A DNA stretch of 64,000 nucleotides from Nocardioidaceae bacterium (GTDB lineage: Bacteria > Actinomycetota > Actinomycetes > Propionibacteriales > Nocardioidaceae), in contig JAGIBL010000007.1 in assembly GCA_017744365.1 (NCBI GenBank), positions 62,001 to 126,000 on the forward strand, in the 5' to 3' direction. Shown here piece by piece: positions 7,642-19,612 of this stretch; the first letter of the stretch is position 1; each line of letters opens with the position of its first letter. The translations under genes and the position numbers were made by a program. The notes beneath the pieces were generated by a model. That model did no database searches, was not told where the DNA came from, and saw only the letters and a list, made by a program, of their open reading frames with translations.

Positions 7642-9426
7642 ATGTCCACGAACGGAGCCCTGGTCACGCCTGCCCGCGTGGTCGCCGTCGTGGTCACCTG
7701 GAACCGGATCGACCTGCTCCGGGAGAGCATCGACGCCCTGCGCGCGCAGACGCACCCGCCGGCCGCGATCGTGGTGGTCGACAACGCCGCGACCGACGGC
7801 ACCGGGGCGCTGCTGGACGGCCCGTACGGCGACGGCCTGGACGTGGTCCACCTGGCCGAGAACACCGGCGGCGCGGGCGGTTTCGCGGTCGGCGTCGAGC
7901 GGGCCCTGACGCACGTGCCCGACCTGGTCTGGCTGCTCGACGACGACACCGTGCCCACCGAGACCGCGGCCGCCGAGCTGGTCCGCGCCTGGGCCGGCTA
8001 CCCCGGCCGGCAACGGCCGGCCGTGCTCGCCAGCAAGGTCGTCTGGACCGACGGCCGCGAGCACCCGATGAACACCCCGCGGGCCAAGCCCGGCGCGACC
8101 GAGGCGGAGAAGCAGGCGGCCGCGGCCGTCGGCGCGATCCCGATCCGGTCGGCCTCGTTCGTCTCCATCGCCTGCGACGCCGCGACGATCCGCGAGCGCG
8201 GCCTGCCGGTGGCCGACTACTTCCTGTGGAACGACGACTTCGAGTACTCCACCCGGCTCATCCGCGACGGCGTCGGGCTCGCGGTCCCGGCCAGCGTGGT
8301 GGTGCACAAGACCAAGGTGTTCGGCTCCACCGACGTCGACCCGGGGGAGCGGTTCTTCTACGAGGTCCGCAACAAGCTGTGGGTGTTCACCCGCTCCCAG
8401 GGGCTCAGCGTGCCCGAGAAGGCGCTCTACTCCGGCTCGACGCTGCGTCGCTGGGCGCGCACGTTCGCCGCCTCCCCGGACCGGGCCACCCTGCGCCGTG
8501 CGCTCGGCAAGGGGCTGCGCGCCGGCCTGCGCCGGCCCCGCGACAACGCGGCCGTGCTCGCCGCCGCGCGGCCCGCGGCCCGCGAGCCGCACGCCGAGTT
8601 CAGCCTGCTGATGAGCACCTACGCGGGCGACGACCCGTCCTTCCTGCGCGAGGCCTTCGTCTCCTCGACCAGCGCGCAGACCCGGCCGCCGGCCGAGGTG
8701 GTGCTGGTCCAGGACGGCCCGGTGCCCGACGAGCTGGCCGCCGAGATCAAGCGCCTGGTCGAGGACAGCCCGGTCCCGGTGCACCACCTGGTGCTGCCCG
8801 CGAACGTCGGCCTCGGCCCGGCCCTCGACGCCGGCCTGGCCGCCAGCACCCACGAGATCGTCGCCCGGATGGACGCCGACGACGTCGCGGTGCCGGAGCG
8901 GTTCGCGCGGCAGCTGCCGCTGGTGGAGGCGGGCGCGGACATCGTCGGCTCCGGGCTGCTGGAGTTCGGCGAGACGCCCGAGGACGTGGTCGGCCGTCGT
9001 ACGCCGCCCACCGATCCCGACGAGATCCGCCGGGTGATCCGGTTCCGGGACCCGTTCAACCACCCGACGGTGGTCTACCGCCGCTCGGCGGTGCTGGCCG
9101 CGGGCGGGTACACCGACATGGCCCTGCTCGAGGACTACCTGCTCTTCACCCGGATGGTCGTCGGCGGCGCGGTCCCGGCCAACATCGCCGACCCGCTGGT
9201 CTACTACCGCGTGGGCGCCGGCGCCTACGCCCGCCGCGGGGGGACCGGTCTGCTGCGCAGCGAGATCGCCCTGCAGCGCCGCTTCCGGCGCCTGGGCATC
9301 ACCAGCCGCACCGAGCTGGTGCGCAACGTGGCCGTCCGGGGTGGGTACAGACTGGTTCCGGAGGGTGTGAGAAAGGTCGCCTACCGCCGCCTGTTGGCGA
9401 ACCGGACCGGTCGGGGCCCCCGTTAA
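7642..9426 (+). CDS. two-domain GT2 glycosyltransferase (GlfT1-like N-half fused to second GT-A domain)
   Basis: 594 residues with two GT2 folds. Residues 1-300 resemble galactofuranosyltransferase GlfT1: VVAVVVTWNR, VVVDNAATDGT, ENTGGAGGF, a LLDDDT metal motif and WNDDFEYSTR. Residues about 319-580 form a second GT-A domain: LLMSTYAGDDPSF, NVGLGPALDAGL, MDADDVAVP as metal motif, and LLEDYLLFTRM. GlfT1 of Mycobacterium is about 300 residues, so this is a fusion. The first half should start galactan on the lipid-linked disaccharide; the second half may add another sugar. UDP-galactopyranose mutase follows at once. Confidence 0.88.
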   Translation: MSTNGALVTPARVVAVVVTWNRIDLLRESIDALRAQTHPPAAIVVVDNAATDGTGALLDGPYGDGLDVVHLAENTGGAGGFAVGVERALTHVPDLVWLLDDDTVPTETAAAELVRAWAGYPGRQRPAVLASKVVWTDGREHPMNTPRAKPGATEAEKQAAAAVGAIPIRSASFVSIACDAATIRERGLPVADYFLWNDDFEYSTRLIRDGVGLAVPASVVVHKTKVFGSTDVDPGERFFYEVRNKLWVFTRSQGLSVPEKALYSGSTLRRWARTFAASPDRATLRRALGKGLRAGLRRPRDNAAVLAAARPAAREPHAEFSLLMSTYAGDDPSFLREAFVSSTSAQTRPPAEVVLVQDGPVPDELAAEIKRLVEDSPVPVHHLVLPANVGLGPALDAGLAASTHEIVARMDADDVAVPERFARQLPLVEAGADIVGSGLLEFGETPEDVVGRRTPPTDPDEIRRVIRFRDPFNHPTVVYRRSAVLAAGGYTDMALLEDYLLFTRMVVGGAVPANIADPLVYYRVGAGAYARRGGTGLLRSEIALQRRFRRLGITSRTELVRNVAVRGGYRLVPEGVRKVAYRRLLANRTGRGPR

Positions 9427-9431
9427 ACTGA

Positions 9432-12617
<3,186 letters not shown>

Positions 12618-12621
<4 letters not shown>

Positions 12622-13634
12622 GAGCGGCGAACAAGGCGCACCAGCAGCAGCAGGCCGACGAGCGCGGGCGCCGCAAGAACGCGGCGGCCCGGGCGCGCGC
12701 GCTGGCCGAGAAGAAGGCCGACGCGATGCCGGTGGTGCACCTGGAGGGGGAGAAGCAGGAGCGCTTCGTCGACGCCGTGCTCACCGACCCGGCCCCGCGC
12801 GGCGGCATCCTCGAGGTCTTCCAGCAGCGCTACCTGCTCCGGCTGATCGTCGGCCGCGAGCTCGCCCAGCTCTACGCCGCCTCGCTGCTCGGCCTGCTCT
12901 GGTCCTACATCCAGCCGGCGCTGCGCTTCGTCGTCTACTACTTCGTCTTCGGCGTGGTGATCGCGGCGCACCGCGGCATCCCGAACTTCGCGATCCACCT
13001 GTTCTGCGGCATCGTCTTCGTGCACTACTTCTCGGAGACGTGGTCCGCCGGCACCCGGTCGATCTGGTCCAACCGCAACCTGGTGCTGAAGATGCGGGTG
13101 CCGCGTGAGATCTTCCCGGTGGCCTCGATGGTGGTGGCGTTCTACCACACCGGTCCGCAGATCCTGGTGCTGATGATCGCCTCGATCGTGGTCGGCTGGC
13201 ACCTGTCCTTCACCGCGGTGGCGGCCGGCGTGCTGGGCTTCGCGATCCTGTTCACCTTCGCCGGGGCGATGGCGCTGATCTTCGCCGCGCTGAACGTCTA
13301 CTTCCGCGACTTCCAGAACATCGTCGCCACCATCACGCAGTTCCTGCACTTCATGGTGCCGATGATGTACCCGTTCTCGCTGGTCCACGACATGGTCGAC
13401 AAGCACCCGGTGATCTACCAGCTCTACATGGCCAACCCGCTCGCCGAGGCGGTCCTGCTCATGCAGAAGTTCTTCTGGCAGGCCTCGGTCGACGACCCGT
13501 CCTCGGTGGCCAACGAGTTCCCGCCGGACCTGTGGACCCGCGGCTTCGTCATCCTGGGCGCGTGCCTGCTGCTGCTCCTCTTCGCGCAGAAGTTCTTCGC
13601 CCGTCTCGAAGGAAAGTTCCCGGAGCGTCTCTGA
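12618..13634 (+). CDS. wzm: ABC-2 type polysaccharide exporter permease (Wzm-like)
   Basis: 338 residues. A long basic cytoplasmic N-terminus (about 1-85) is followed by six membrane helices of the ABC-2 family, including LLGLLWSYIQPALRFVVYYF and the WSNRNLVLKMRVPREIFP loop typical of O-antigen and teichoic acid exporters. With the ATPase next door it would flip the lipid-linked galactan to the outside. The ATG at 12618 overlaps the glfT2 stop by 4 nt. Confidence 0.93.
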
Positions 13635-13635
13635 C

Positions 13636-14412
13636 ATGACCGAATCGATCGTCGTCGACCACGTCTCCAAGACGTTCACGATGCAGTACCACCGGACGCT
13701 GAAGCAGATGGCGGTGGCGACCGTGCGCGGGCTGCCGCTCAACGAGACCTTCCAGGCCGTCAACGACGTCTCCTTCACCGTCGAGCAGGGCGAGTCGATC
13801 GGGCTGATGGGGCTCAACGGCTCGGGCAAGTCCACCCTGCTCAAGCTCATCAACGGGGTGATGCGCCCGGATGCGGGCACGATCCGCACCCGCGGCCGGA
13901 TCGCCGGCCTGATCGCCACCGGCACCGGCTTCCACCCGCAGCTGAGCGGGCGGGACAACCTGTTCCTCAACGCCGCGATCCTGGGCATGAGCGAGGCCGA
14001 GACCAAGCGCAAGTTCGACGAGATCGTGGACTTCGCCAACCTCGGCAAGTTCCTCGACACCCCGGTCTCGCACTACTCCTCGGGCATGTACGCCCGTCTG
14101 GGGTTCTCCATCGCGATCCACGTCGACGCCGACATCTTCCTGGCCGACGAGGTCCTCGCGGTGGGGGACAAGCCGTTCAAGAAGAAGTGCATGGTGAAGA
14201 TGCAGGAGGTGCGCAAGCAGGGCACCACCATCTTCTACGTCAGCCACGCCGCGGCCTCGGTGCGGGCGATGTGCGACCGCGTGCTGGTGCTGGAGTCGGG
14301 TCACCTGAACTTCGACGGCGGCACCGACGAGGGCATCCGCTACCTGCAGTACGACGACGACGAGGCCTCGCAGGAGGAGCTCCTGGACGGCGAGCTAGGT
14401 GCCGACGTCTGA
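13636..14412 (+). CDS. wzt: ABC transporter ATP-binding protein for polysaccharide export (Wzt-like)
   Basis: 258 residues. Walker A GLNGSGKST, a Q-loop region after FHPQLSGRDN, signature YSSGMYARLGFS, Walker B IFLADEVLAVGD and the H-loop YVSHAAAS are visible. It lacks the C-terminal carbohydrate-binding domain of Wzt proteins that read polymer caps, as in mycobacterial and teichoic acid exporters. It begins 1 nt after the permease stop. An intergenic repeat element begins directly after its stop. Confidence 0.95.
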   Translation: MTESIVVDHVSKTFTMQYHRTLKQMAVATVRGLPLNETFQAVNDVSFTVEQGESIGLMGLNGSGKSTLLKLINGVMRPDAGTIRTRGRIAGLIATGTGFHPQLSGRDNLFLNAAILGMSEAETKRKFDEIVDFANLGKFLDTPVSHYSSGMYARLGFSIAIHVDADIFLADEVLAVGDKPFKKKCMVKMQEVRKQGTTIFYVSHAAASVRAMCDRVLVLESGHLNFDGGTDEGIRYLQYDDDEASQEELLDGELGADV

Positions 14413-14415
14413 GCG

Positions 14416-14548
14416 CGACGGCGTCTGAGGCCCGCCATGCGCGGCACCTGGCTGCGTTGTCGGGCCTCGACGGGCCGCTCCGCTCAAAGCCCGCCTTCGC
14501 CCCTCCGCCTTGCCCCGCACCACGCCTGACGACCCTCAGACGCCGTCG
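14416..14548. repeat. intergenic repeat element, copy A, bounded by 15-bp inverted repeat
   Basis: Perfect inverted arms CGACGGCGTCTGAGG (14416-14430) and its complement (14534-14548) enclose about 100 bp. The interior 14492-14531 matches 22927-22966 at 36 of 40 positions. Both copies begin right after a stop codon, so they could act as 3' structures or terminators, or be remnants of a small mobile repeat. Confidence 0.75.
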
Positions 14549-14586
14549 TCAGGAAATCGCTGGGAAATAGCCGGAAATCACATCGT

Positions 14587-14615
14587 TGTAATTCACGAAT
14601 TACAGGTTTGTAATT
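14587..14615. promoter_or_regulatory. three TGTAATT half-sites (candidate operator)
   Basis: TGTAATT at 14587-14593 and AATTACA at 14598-14604 form a perfect 7-bp inverted repeat with CACG between. A third TGTAATT lies at 14609-14615, exactly 22 bp from the first. The sites lie about 90-115 bp before the amidase start. The binding protein is unknown. Confidence 0.5.
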
Positions 14616-14702
14616 AACGGGATTGGCTTGCGCTAACCAGTGTGACTGATGTGAAACTTGGTACTCGTGTGAATTCTTCCCCTCACATGGAGTGCCATTT
14701 CT

Positions 14703-17690
14703 ATGCGTTTGACCCGTGCTCGTTACGTGACGATCTGCCAGCAGTTCCTGGTGACTGCGGTGGTCGTCGCCGTCGGCCTGTCCGCCGCCGGCGTGATGAC
14801 CCTGCAGATCGTCACGCCCGAGGCGCAGGGTCCGGCGAACGCGACCGACCTGGCCCCGGCGGTCCGGATCGGGGACGCCTACGCCGACGACGCGCCGGTC
14901 ACCCCGACCGTCCGTGAGGTGAAGGTCGCGCCGCTCTCCGCCGCGTCCCGTACGACGGTGCAGAAGCCGGTCGCGAAGGGCCCGGCAGCCAAGGCACCCG
15001 CGAAGACTCCGGCCAAGCGGCTCGCCGCCGTCTCCACCCCGACCAAGGTGCACGGCTACGCCACCGTCGGCGTGACCTGGAAGAGCGGCACCGAGCTCGC
15101 CGAGGACCAGATCCAGGTCCAGGTCCGCACCAAGAAGGACGGCGCCTGGTCGGGCTGGACCACCGCCGCCTACCACGACGAGCACGGCCCCGACGCCGGC
15201 ACCGCGGAGGCCGCCAAGGTCCGTCCGGGCACCGACGCCGTGGTCATCGGTGACGTCGACGAGGTGCAGATGCGCGCCGAGACCACCGACGGCAAGGCTC
15301 CCGCCGACCTCGAGCTCGCCGTCGTCGACCCGGGCGCGGGCCAGGTGACCAAGCAGGCCCCGGCGATCGACACCGCCGAGCTGCCCGCGGGCGACCAGAA
15401 CGCGACCAGCGCGCCGCCGATCGAGAGCACGCCCACGTCGACCTCGACCAGCGGCGAGGGCGACGCCGCGCTGATGGCGATGAAGATCGCGCCGAAGCCG
15501 CTGATCTACTCCCGGGCCCAGTGGGGCGCCAACGAGAACCTGCGCGACAAGAGCTCGCTGCGCTACGGCACCGTCAAGGCGGGCTTCATCCACCACACGG
15601 TCAACGCCAACAACTACACCGCCACGCAGGTGCCGGCGCTGATCCGCGGCATCTACGCGTACCACACCCAGTCCCGCGGCTGGAGCGACATCGGCTACAA
15701 CTACCTGGTCGACCGGTTCGGCCGGATCTGGGAGGGCCGGTACGGCGGCGTCGACCGGGCCGTGGTCGGCGCGCACACCCTGGGCTACAACGAGTACGCC
15801 TTCGCGATGTCGGCGATCGGCAACTTCGACGTGGCCCAGCCACCGCAGGCCGTGCTGGACGCCTACGCCCGGCTGTTCGCCTGGAAGCTCTCGCTCTACA
15901 ACATCCGCGCCGACGCCACCCGCCTCTACGTCAAGGACCGCTACCTGCAGGCGATCAACGGTCACCGCGACGTCGGCCAGACCGCCTGCCCGGGCCGCTA
16001 CCTGTACGCGAAGATCCCCTCGATCCGCGTCGCCGCGCAGGCGATCCAGAACGGCGCCCAGGTGCCGTCGACCCCGGTCGACCCGGTGACGCTGCCGATC
16101 CTGGCCGCGCCGACCACGGTGCCGTCCCCGGCGGTGGCCCCGGTCGCCGCCGCGCGCCAGACGATGACGACCTTCGCCCGTCGTACGAGCCTGGCCGGCT
16201 CGTCCTGGCCGGACGTGGTGACCGTCGCCAAGACCGGCGAGGTCCGGGTGGTCCCGACCGGCGGGATGCGCGGCTACGGCGCCCCGGTCGCGAACGCCGG
16301 TTCGTGGTCGCGGATGAGCATCATCACCGCGGTGGGCGACGTCACCGGTGACCGCCGCGGCGACGTGCTCGCCAAGAACGCGCGGACCGGCGTCACCGGG
16401 GTCTACGCCGGCGACGGCCGCGGCCACGTGAGTGCGACCCCGGTGGCCACGACCACGGCGTTCCGGTACGCCGACCAGATCATCGCCGCGCAGGACTTCA
16501 ACCGCGACGGTCGCCGCGACGTGCTCGCCCGCGACGGCCGCACGAAGGCGCTGTCCCTGTACCGCGGCAACGGCAAGGGTGGCTTCGCGCGCCCCGCGCT
16601 GCTGCGCGGCCGGTGGACCCACCCGCTGACCGTGGTGAGCGGCGACCTGACCGGCGACGGCAAGGCCGACGTCGTGGTCGCGCGCGCCGACCGGCGGCTG
16701 GTGCTCCTGCCCGGGCTCGGCGGCGCCACCGCTGCGACCGCGTTCGGCGCCGGCCAGGTGATGACCACGCTGCCCGCGGTCCCGACCGCGCTGATGGCCG
16801 GGGACGACTTCACCGGAGACGGCCGGCGCGACCTGCTGGTCCGGTACGGCACCGGCCTGACCTACGCGTACGCCGGCGCCGGAGGCGCCAAGCTGGGCCA
16901 GACCTGGGGGCCGTTCCGGAACCTGTCCGCGGTGGCGCGGCTGAGCAGCGGGACGATGGCGGGCTCGACGCCGTACGACGCCGTCGGTCGCGACACCGCC
17001 GGCCGGCTGGTCGTCTACCCGGTGAACACCGCGGTGAACCTGAGCGCGCCGCTGGCCGGCAACCTCAAGATCACCGGGGCCACCCAGGTGCTCGACGTGG
17101 GGGACTGGGACCGCAACGGCACCGGCGACCTGATCGTGCGCGACAGCGACGGCGCCCGGCTGGTGCTCTGGCCGGGGCTGGGCAACGGCAAGTTCGGCCG
17201 CGGCCGCTCGCTCGGCGTCGGCTGGCTGCGGATCACCGACCTGACCGCCGTCGGCGACGTGACCGGCGACGGCTACCCGGACCTGCTCGGCCGTTTCGGG
17301 GGCACCCCGATGCGGATCTTCCCGGGCGCCGGCAACAACGGCTTCCGGACGCCGATGCTGGCTCCGGCCTCGCTACGGACCTACAACCAGATCGGCAGTG
17401 CCGCGTGGTCTCCCACGGGCGCGGCCTTCCCGTCGAGCGTGGACGACTCGTTCGTCCCGCTCGCGGGAACCGGTCTGGCAACCGCCCTGCGGGCGGCGAA
17501 CGGCCAGGCGGCCGCGACCTACGACACCTACGTCGGCGTCGGTGACGTCGACGGTGACGGGATCGCGGACGTGCTGGCTCGTGAGAAGGGAACCGGCACC
17601 CTCTGGTTGCTCCCGGGGAAGACATCCGGCGGCCTCGCGCCGCGGATGTGGGTGGCAAACGGGTTCGCCGGTTACTCGCTGATCGGTTAG
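14703..17690 (+). CDS. secreted N-acetylmuramoyl-L-alanine amidase/PGRP protein with seven FG-GAP repeats
   Basis: 995 residues. A hydrophobic N-terminal segment (about 10-32) serves as signal or anchor. A Lys/Ala/Pro-rich stretch and a beta domain follow, then an amidase_2/PGRP domain (about 270-450) with zinc ligands in FIHHTVN and NGHRDVGQTACPG. From about 540 to 990 there are seven calcium-type repeats such as GDVTGDRRGD, DFNRDGRRD, GDLTGDGKAD, GDWDRNGTGD, GDVTGDGYPD and GDVDGDGIAD, a likely beta-propeller that may bind wall polymer. It should cut the amide bond between peptidoglycan glycan and stem peptide outside the cell. Its tail overlaps the convergent TIGR03089 gene by 4 nt. Confidence 0.9.
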   Translation: MRLTRARYVTICQQFLVTAVVVAVGLSAAGVMTLQIVTPEAQGPANATDLAPAVRIGDAYADDAPVTPTVREVKVAPLSAASRTTVQKPVAKGPAAKAPAKTPAKRLAAVSTPTKVHGYATVGVTWKSGTELAEDQIQVQVRTKKDGAWSGWTTAAYHDEHGPDAGTAEAAKVRPGTDAVVIGDVDEVQMRAETTDGKAPADLELAVVDPGAGQVTKQAPAIDTAELPAGDQNATSAPPIESTPTSTSTSGEGDAALMAMKIAPKPLIYSRAQWGANENLRDKSSLRYGTVKAGFIHHTVNANNYTATQVPALIRGIYAYHTQSRGWSDIGYNYLVDRFGRIWEGRYGGVDRAVVGAHTLGYNEYAFAMSAIGNFDVAQPPQAVLDAYARLFAWKLSLYNIRADATRLYVKDRYLQAINGHRDVGQTACPGRYLYAKIPSIRVAAQAIQNGAQVPSTPVDPVTLPILAAPTTVPSPAVAPVAAARQTMTTFARRTSLAGSSWPDVVTVAKTGEVRVVPTGGMRGYGAPVANAGSWSRMSIITAVGDVTGDRRGDVLAKNARTGVTGVYAGDGRGHVSATPVATTTAFRYADQIIAAQDFNRDGRRDVLARDGRTKALSLYRGNGKGGFARPALLRGRWTHPLTVVSGDLTGDGKADVVVARADRRLVLLPGLGGATAATAFGAGQVMTTLPAVPTALMAGDDFTGDGRRDLLVRYGTGLTYAYAGAGGAKLGQTWGPFRNLSAVARLSSGTMAGSTPYDAVGRDTAGRLVVYPVNTAVNLSAPLAGNLKITGATQVLDVGDWDRNGTGDLIVRDSDGARLVLWPGLGNGKFGRGRSLGVGWLRITDLTAVGDVTGDGYPDLLGRFGGTPMRIFPGAGNNGFRTPMLAPASLRTYNQIGSAAWSPTGAAFPSSVDDSFVPLAGTGLATALRAANGQAAATYDTYVGVGDVDGDGIADVLAREKGTGTLWLLPGKTSGGLAPRMWVANGFAGYSLIG

Positions 17691-18334
17691 ATCGGCGCGG
17701 TCGCCCGCACGGAAGCGGTGGCCCGCTCGCTCTGGGAGCGAGCGGGCCATCGGCTTTCCTCGGCACGGGCGACCAGCACCAGCGAGCCGGAGCCGGCCAG
17801 CAGGCCGACCAGCAGCGCGGCCCCCTCGGGGGAGAGCGGGTTCAGGTCGGTGAGCACCCGGCGGTCGTCCGGGGTGGTCTCCAGCGGCGTCGGCTCGACG
17901 GGGGAGAACACGTCGGGCTGCCCGGCCCACAAGGCGCCGTGGTCGAGCACGCCGGCCGGCAGCGGCGTGCTGAACCTGGTGGCGAACGGGTGCAGGGCGG
18001 TCGCCACCACCGTCGTGGCGGTGGCACTCTCCCACCCGCCGGGCCCGACCAGCGCGACGTCGGCCCCCGCGGCGATCTCCACCCCGGCCGCCGCCGTCGC
18101 GCCCAGGAACACCGCGCCCAGCCAGTGCGGCGGCAGGTCGATGCTGATCGCGTCCCCGGGGTCGAGCATGAGCTCGTCGGCCAGCAGGTTCGCCGACTTG
18201 GAGACCCAGTTCGCGTACGTCGTCACCGACAGCTCCGTCCGCTCCCCGCTGGCGTCGTCGTAGAAGGTCAGGAACGGGCTGCCAGGGTCGCGCGCGAGCC
18301 GGGCCTGGAGAAGGGCCGGGAAGGTCGTCGTCAC
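17687..18334 (-). CDS. TIGR03089 family protein (Rv3268-like)
   Basis: 215 residues, resembling an isolated N-terminal part of an AMP-binding (acyl-CoA synthetase) enzyme: LTFYDDASGERTELSV and TYANWVSKSANLLADE are typical, but the ATP-binding P-loop and C-terminal lid are absent. Function unknown; the family is conserved in actinobacteria. The GTG at 18334 is chosen because TAACCT lies 7 nt upstream. The last 20 residues (around WPARSQSERATA) are encoded across the hairpin that also looks like the terminator of the convergent amidase gene. Confidence 0.85.
   Translation of the reverse strand: MTTTFPALLQARLARDPGSPFLTFYDDASGERTELSVTTYANWVSKSANLLADELMLDPGDAISIDLPPHWLGAVFLGATAAAGVEIAAGADVALVGPGGWESATATTVVATALHPFATRFSTPLPAGVLDHGALWAGQPDVFSPVEPTPLETTPDDRRVLTDLNPLSPEGAALLVGLLAGSGSLVLVARAEESRWPARSQSERATASVRATAPI
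17719..17757 (+). terminator. intrinsic terminator-like hairpin of the amidase gene
   Basis: Perfect 13-bp arms (17719-17731 and 17737-17749), loop ctggg, then a weak T-containing tail (ggctttcc). It lies 28 nt after the amidase stop and inside the coding sequence of the convergent gene. Confidence 0.65.
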
Positions 18335-18341
18335 GGAGGCC

Positions 18342-18347
18342 AGGTTA
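18342..18347 (-). promoter_or_regulatory. -10 hexamer TAACCT, leaderless start of 18334
   Basis: On the minus strand TAACCT ends 7 nt before the GTG at 18334. Its -35 region would fall inside the first 32-bp repeat unit. Confidence 0.55.
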
Positions 18348-18350
18348 GTT

Positions 18351-18479
18351 CGCCGACCTGGCGCAAAGGTGCGCGTGTTGGGCGCTGACCTGGCGCAAAG
18401 GTGCGCGTGTGGGACGCCGACCCGTCGCAAAGGTGCATTCCCCCGCTTCGCTCCTCCTGCACCTTTGCGACGGGTCGGC
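18351..18479. repeat. 32-bp-period direct repeats ending in a perfect 22-bp inverted repeat
   Basis: Units start at 18351, 18383 and 18415, each with a GCAAAGGTGC core; units 1 and 2 are almost identical. Unit 3 forms the left arm (18416-18437) of a perfect 22-bp inverted repeat whose right arm is 18458-18479, with a 20-nt spacer. In units 1 and 2 the core is itself palindromic (GCGCA-AAGG-TGCGC). The array fills the divergent region between the TIGR03089 gene and manC, so it may be a regulator-binding array. Confidence 0.85.
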
Positions 18480-18516
18480 TACATCGGCCTGCGGCCGATT
18501 GGGCATGATGCGGCGC

Positions 18517-19587
18517 ATGAACGAAGACCTCTGGGCCGTGGTTCCTGCTGGGGGAGCGGGGACGCGGCTGTGGCCGCTGTCGCGGGCTGGGGCGCCGAAG
18601 TTCCTGCACGACCTCGGCGGGACCGGGCGGACGCTGCTGCAGGCGACCCGGGACCGGCTCGCGCCGCTGGTCGGGGACCAGCTGCTGGTGGTGACCGGGG
18701 TGGCCCACGCGGACGCCGTCCGGGCGCAGCTGCCGGAGGTGCCGGCCGACCACGTCGTCGCCGAGCCGTCGCCGCGCGACTCGATGGCCGCGATCGGGCT
18801 GGCCGCCGCGCTCGTCGAGCGTCGCGATCCCGAGGCGCTGATCGGGTCCTTCGCGGCCGACCACGTCATCGCCGACGCCGACGCGTTCCGCGGCTGTGTC
18901 GCCGAGGCTGCCGCGGTGGCGCGCACGGGCCTGCTGGTGACCATCGGCATCGAGCCGGACGCGCCCTCGACCGGGTTCGGCTACATCCGGCTCAGGGACC
19001 GGCTGGACGCCTTCCCGACCGCGCACGCGGTGGCGTCGTTCGAGGAGAAGCCGGACGCGGAGAGGGCCGCGGCCTACGTCGCGTCGGGGGAGTACCGCTG
19101 GAACGCCGGCATGTTCGTCGCCCGCGCGAGCGTGCTGCTCGACCTGCTCGCCGCCGAGCACCCGGACCTGGCTGCCGGGGTCCGCGCGATCGCGGCCGAG
19201 CCGGCCCGGATGGAGGATCTCTGGCCGGGCCTGACCAAGATCGCCATCGACCACGCGGTCGCCGAGCCCGCCGCCGCGGCGGGCCGGGTGGCGGTGGTGC
19301 CGGGCGCGTTCGGCTGGGAGGACATCGGTGACTTCGAGGCGCTCACCGCGCTGCTGCCCGACGCCGCCGGCGTGAAGGTCCTCGGTGACGAGAAGGCCGT
19401 GATCTCCCAGGACAGCACCGGGCTGGTGGTCGCCTCGGGGGAGCGGACCATCGCGGTCCTGGGGATGAGGGACGTCGTCGTCGTGGACACCGGGGACGCG
19501 CTGCTGGTGACCACGACCGAGCGGGCCCAGGACGTGAAGAAGATCGTCGAGACGCTGAAGGAGAACGGCCGGACCGACCTCGTGTGA
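18517..19587 (+). CDS. manC: mannose-1-phosphate guanylyltransferase
   Basis: 356 residues. The nucleotidyltransferase signature VVPAGGAGTRLWPLSR is at the N-terminus, FLHDLGG follows, then ADHVI, GFGYI, FEEKPD and RWNAGMF motifs of GDP-mannose pyrophosphorylases; a short C-terminal left-handed beta part follows (TGLVVAS). It makes GDP-mannose from mannose-1-phosphate and GTP, taking its substrate from the phosphomannomutase at 28097. The ATG at 18517 is chosen over 18508; a weak -10 (CATGAT) lies 7 nt upstream. It is the counterpart of mycobacterial Rv3264c. Confidence 0.93.
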   Translation: MNEDLWAVVPAGGAGTRLWPLSRAGAPKFLHDLGGTGRTLLQATRDRLAPLVGDQLLVVTGVAHADAVRAQLPEVPADHVVAEPSPRDSMAAIGLAAALVERRDPEALIGSFAADHVIADADAFRGCVAEAAAVARTGLLVTIGIEPDAPSTGFGYIRLRDRLDAFPTAHAVASFEEKPDAERAAAYVASGEYRWNAGMFVARASVLLDLLAAEHPDLAAGVRAIAAEPARMEDLWPGLTKIAIDHAVAEPAAAAGRVAVVPGAFGWEDIGDFEALTALLPDAAGVKVLGDEKAVISQDSTGLVVASGERTIAVLGMRDVVVVDTGDALLVTTTERAQDVKKIVETLKENGRTDLV

Positions 19588-19601
19588 GGTCGATCCGGCC
19601 G
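19566..19601. terminator. bidirectional terminator between manC and DUF3105 gene
   Basis: A hairpin with 15 of 16 paired arms (19566-19581 and 19586-19601) and a 4-nt loop. It overlaps the manC stop codon and lies 12 nt from the stop of the convergent gene. No long T-run is seen. Confidence 0.65.
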
Positions 19602-19612
19602 CTGCTCGCGGA

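Larger units (their letters stand above)
14413..14702. other. 290-bp intergenic region: repeat element copy A plus AT-rich regulatory stretch
   Basis: The first part (14413-14550) is the repeat element described separately. The second part (about 14550-14700) is strikingly AT-rich for this genome and holds the TGTAATT sites upstream of the amidase gene. I see no gene in it. Confidence 0.8.

Noticed and set aside
5323-9063. A 1246-residue minus-strand frame
   Set aside because: It runs antisense through thioesterase, LCP and glycosyltransferase genes and has the His/Arg/Gly-rich composition of a high-GC shadow.
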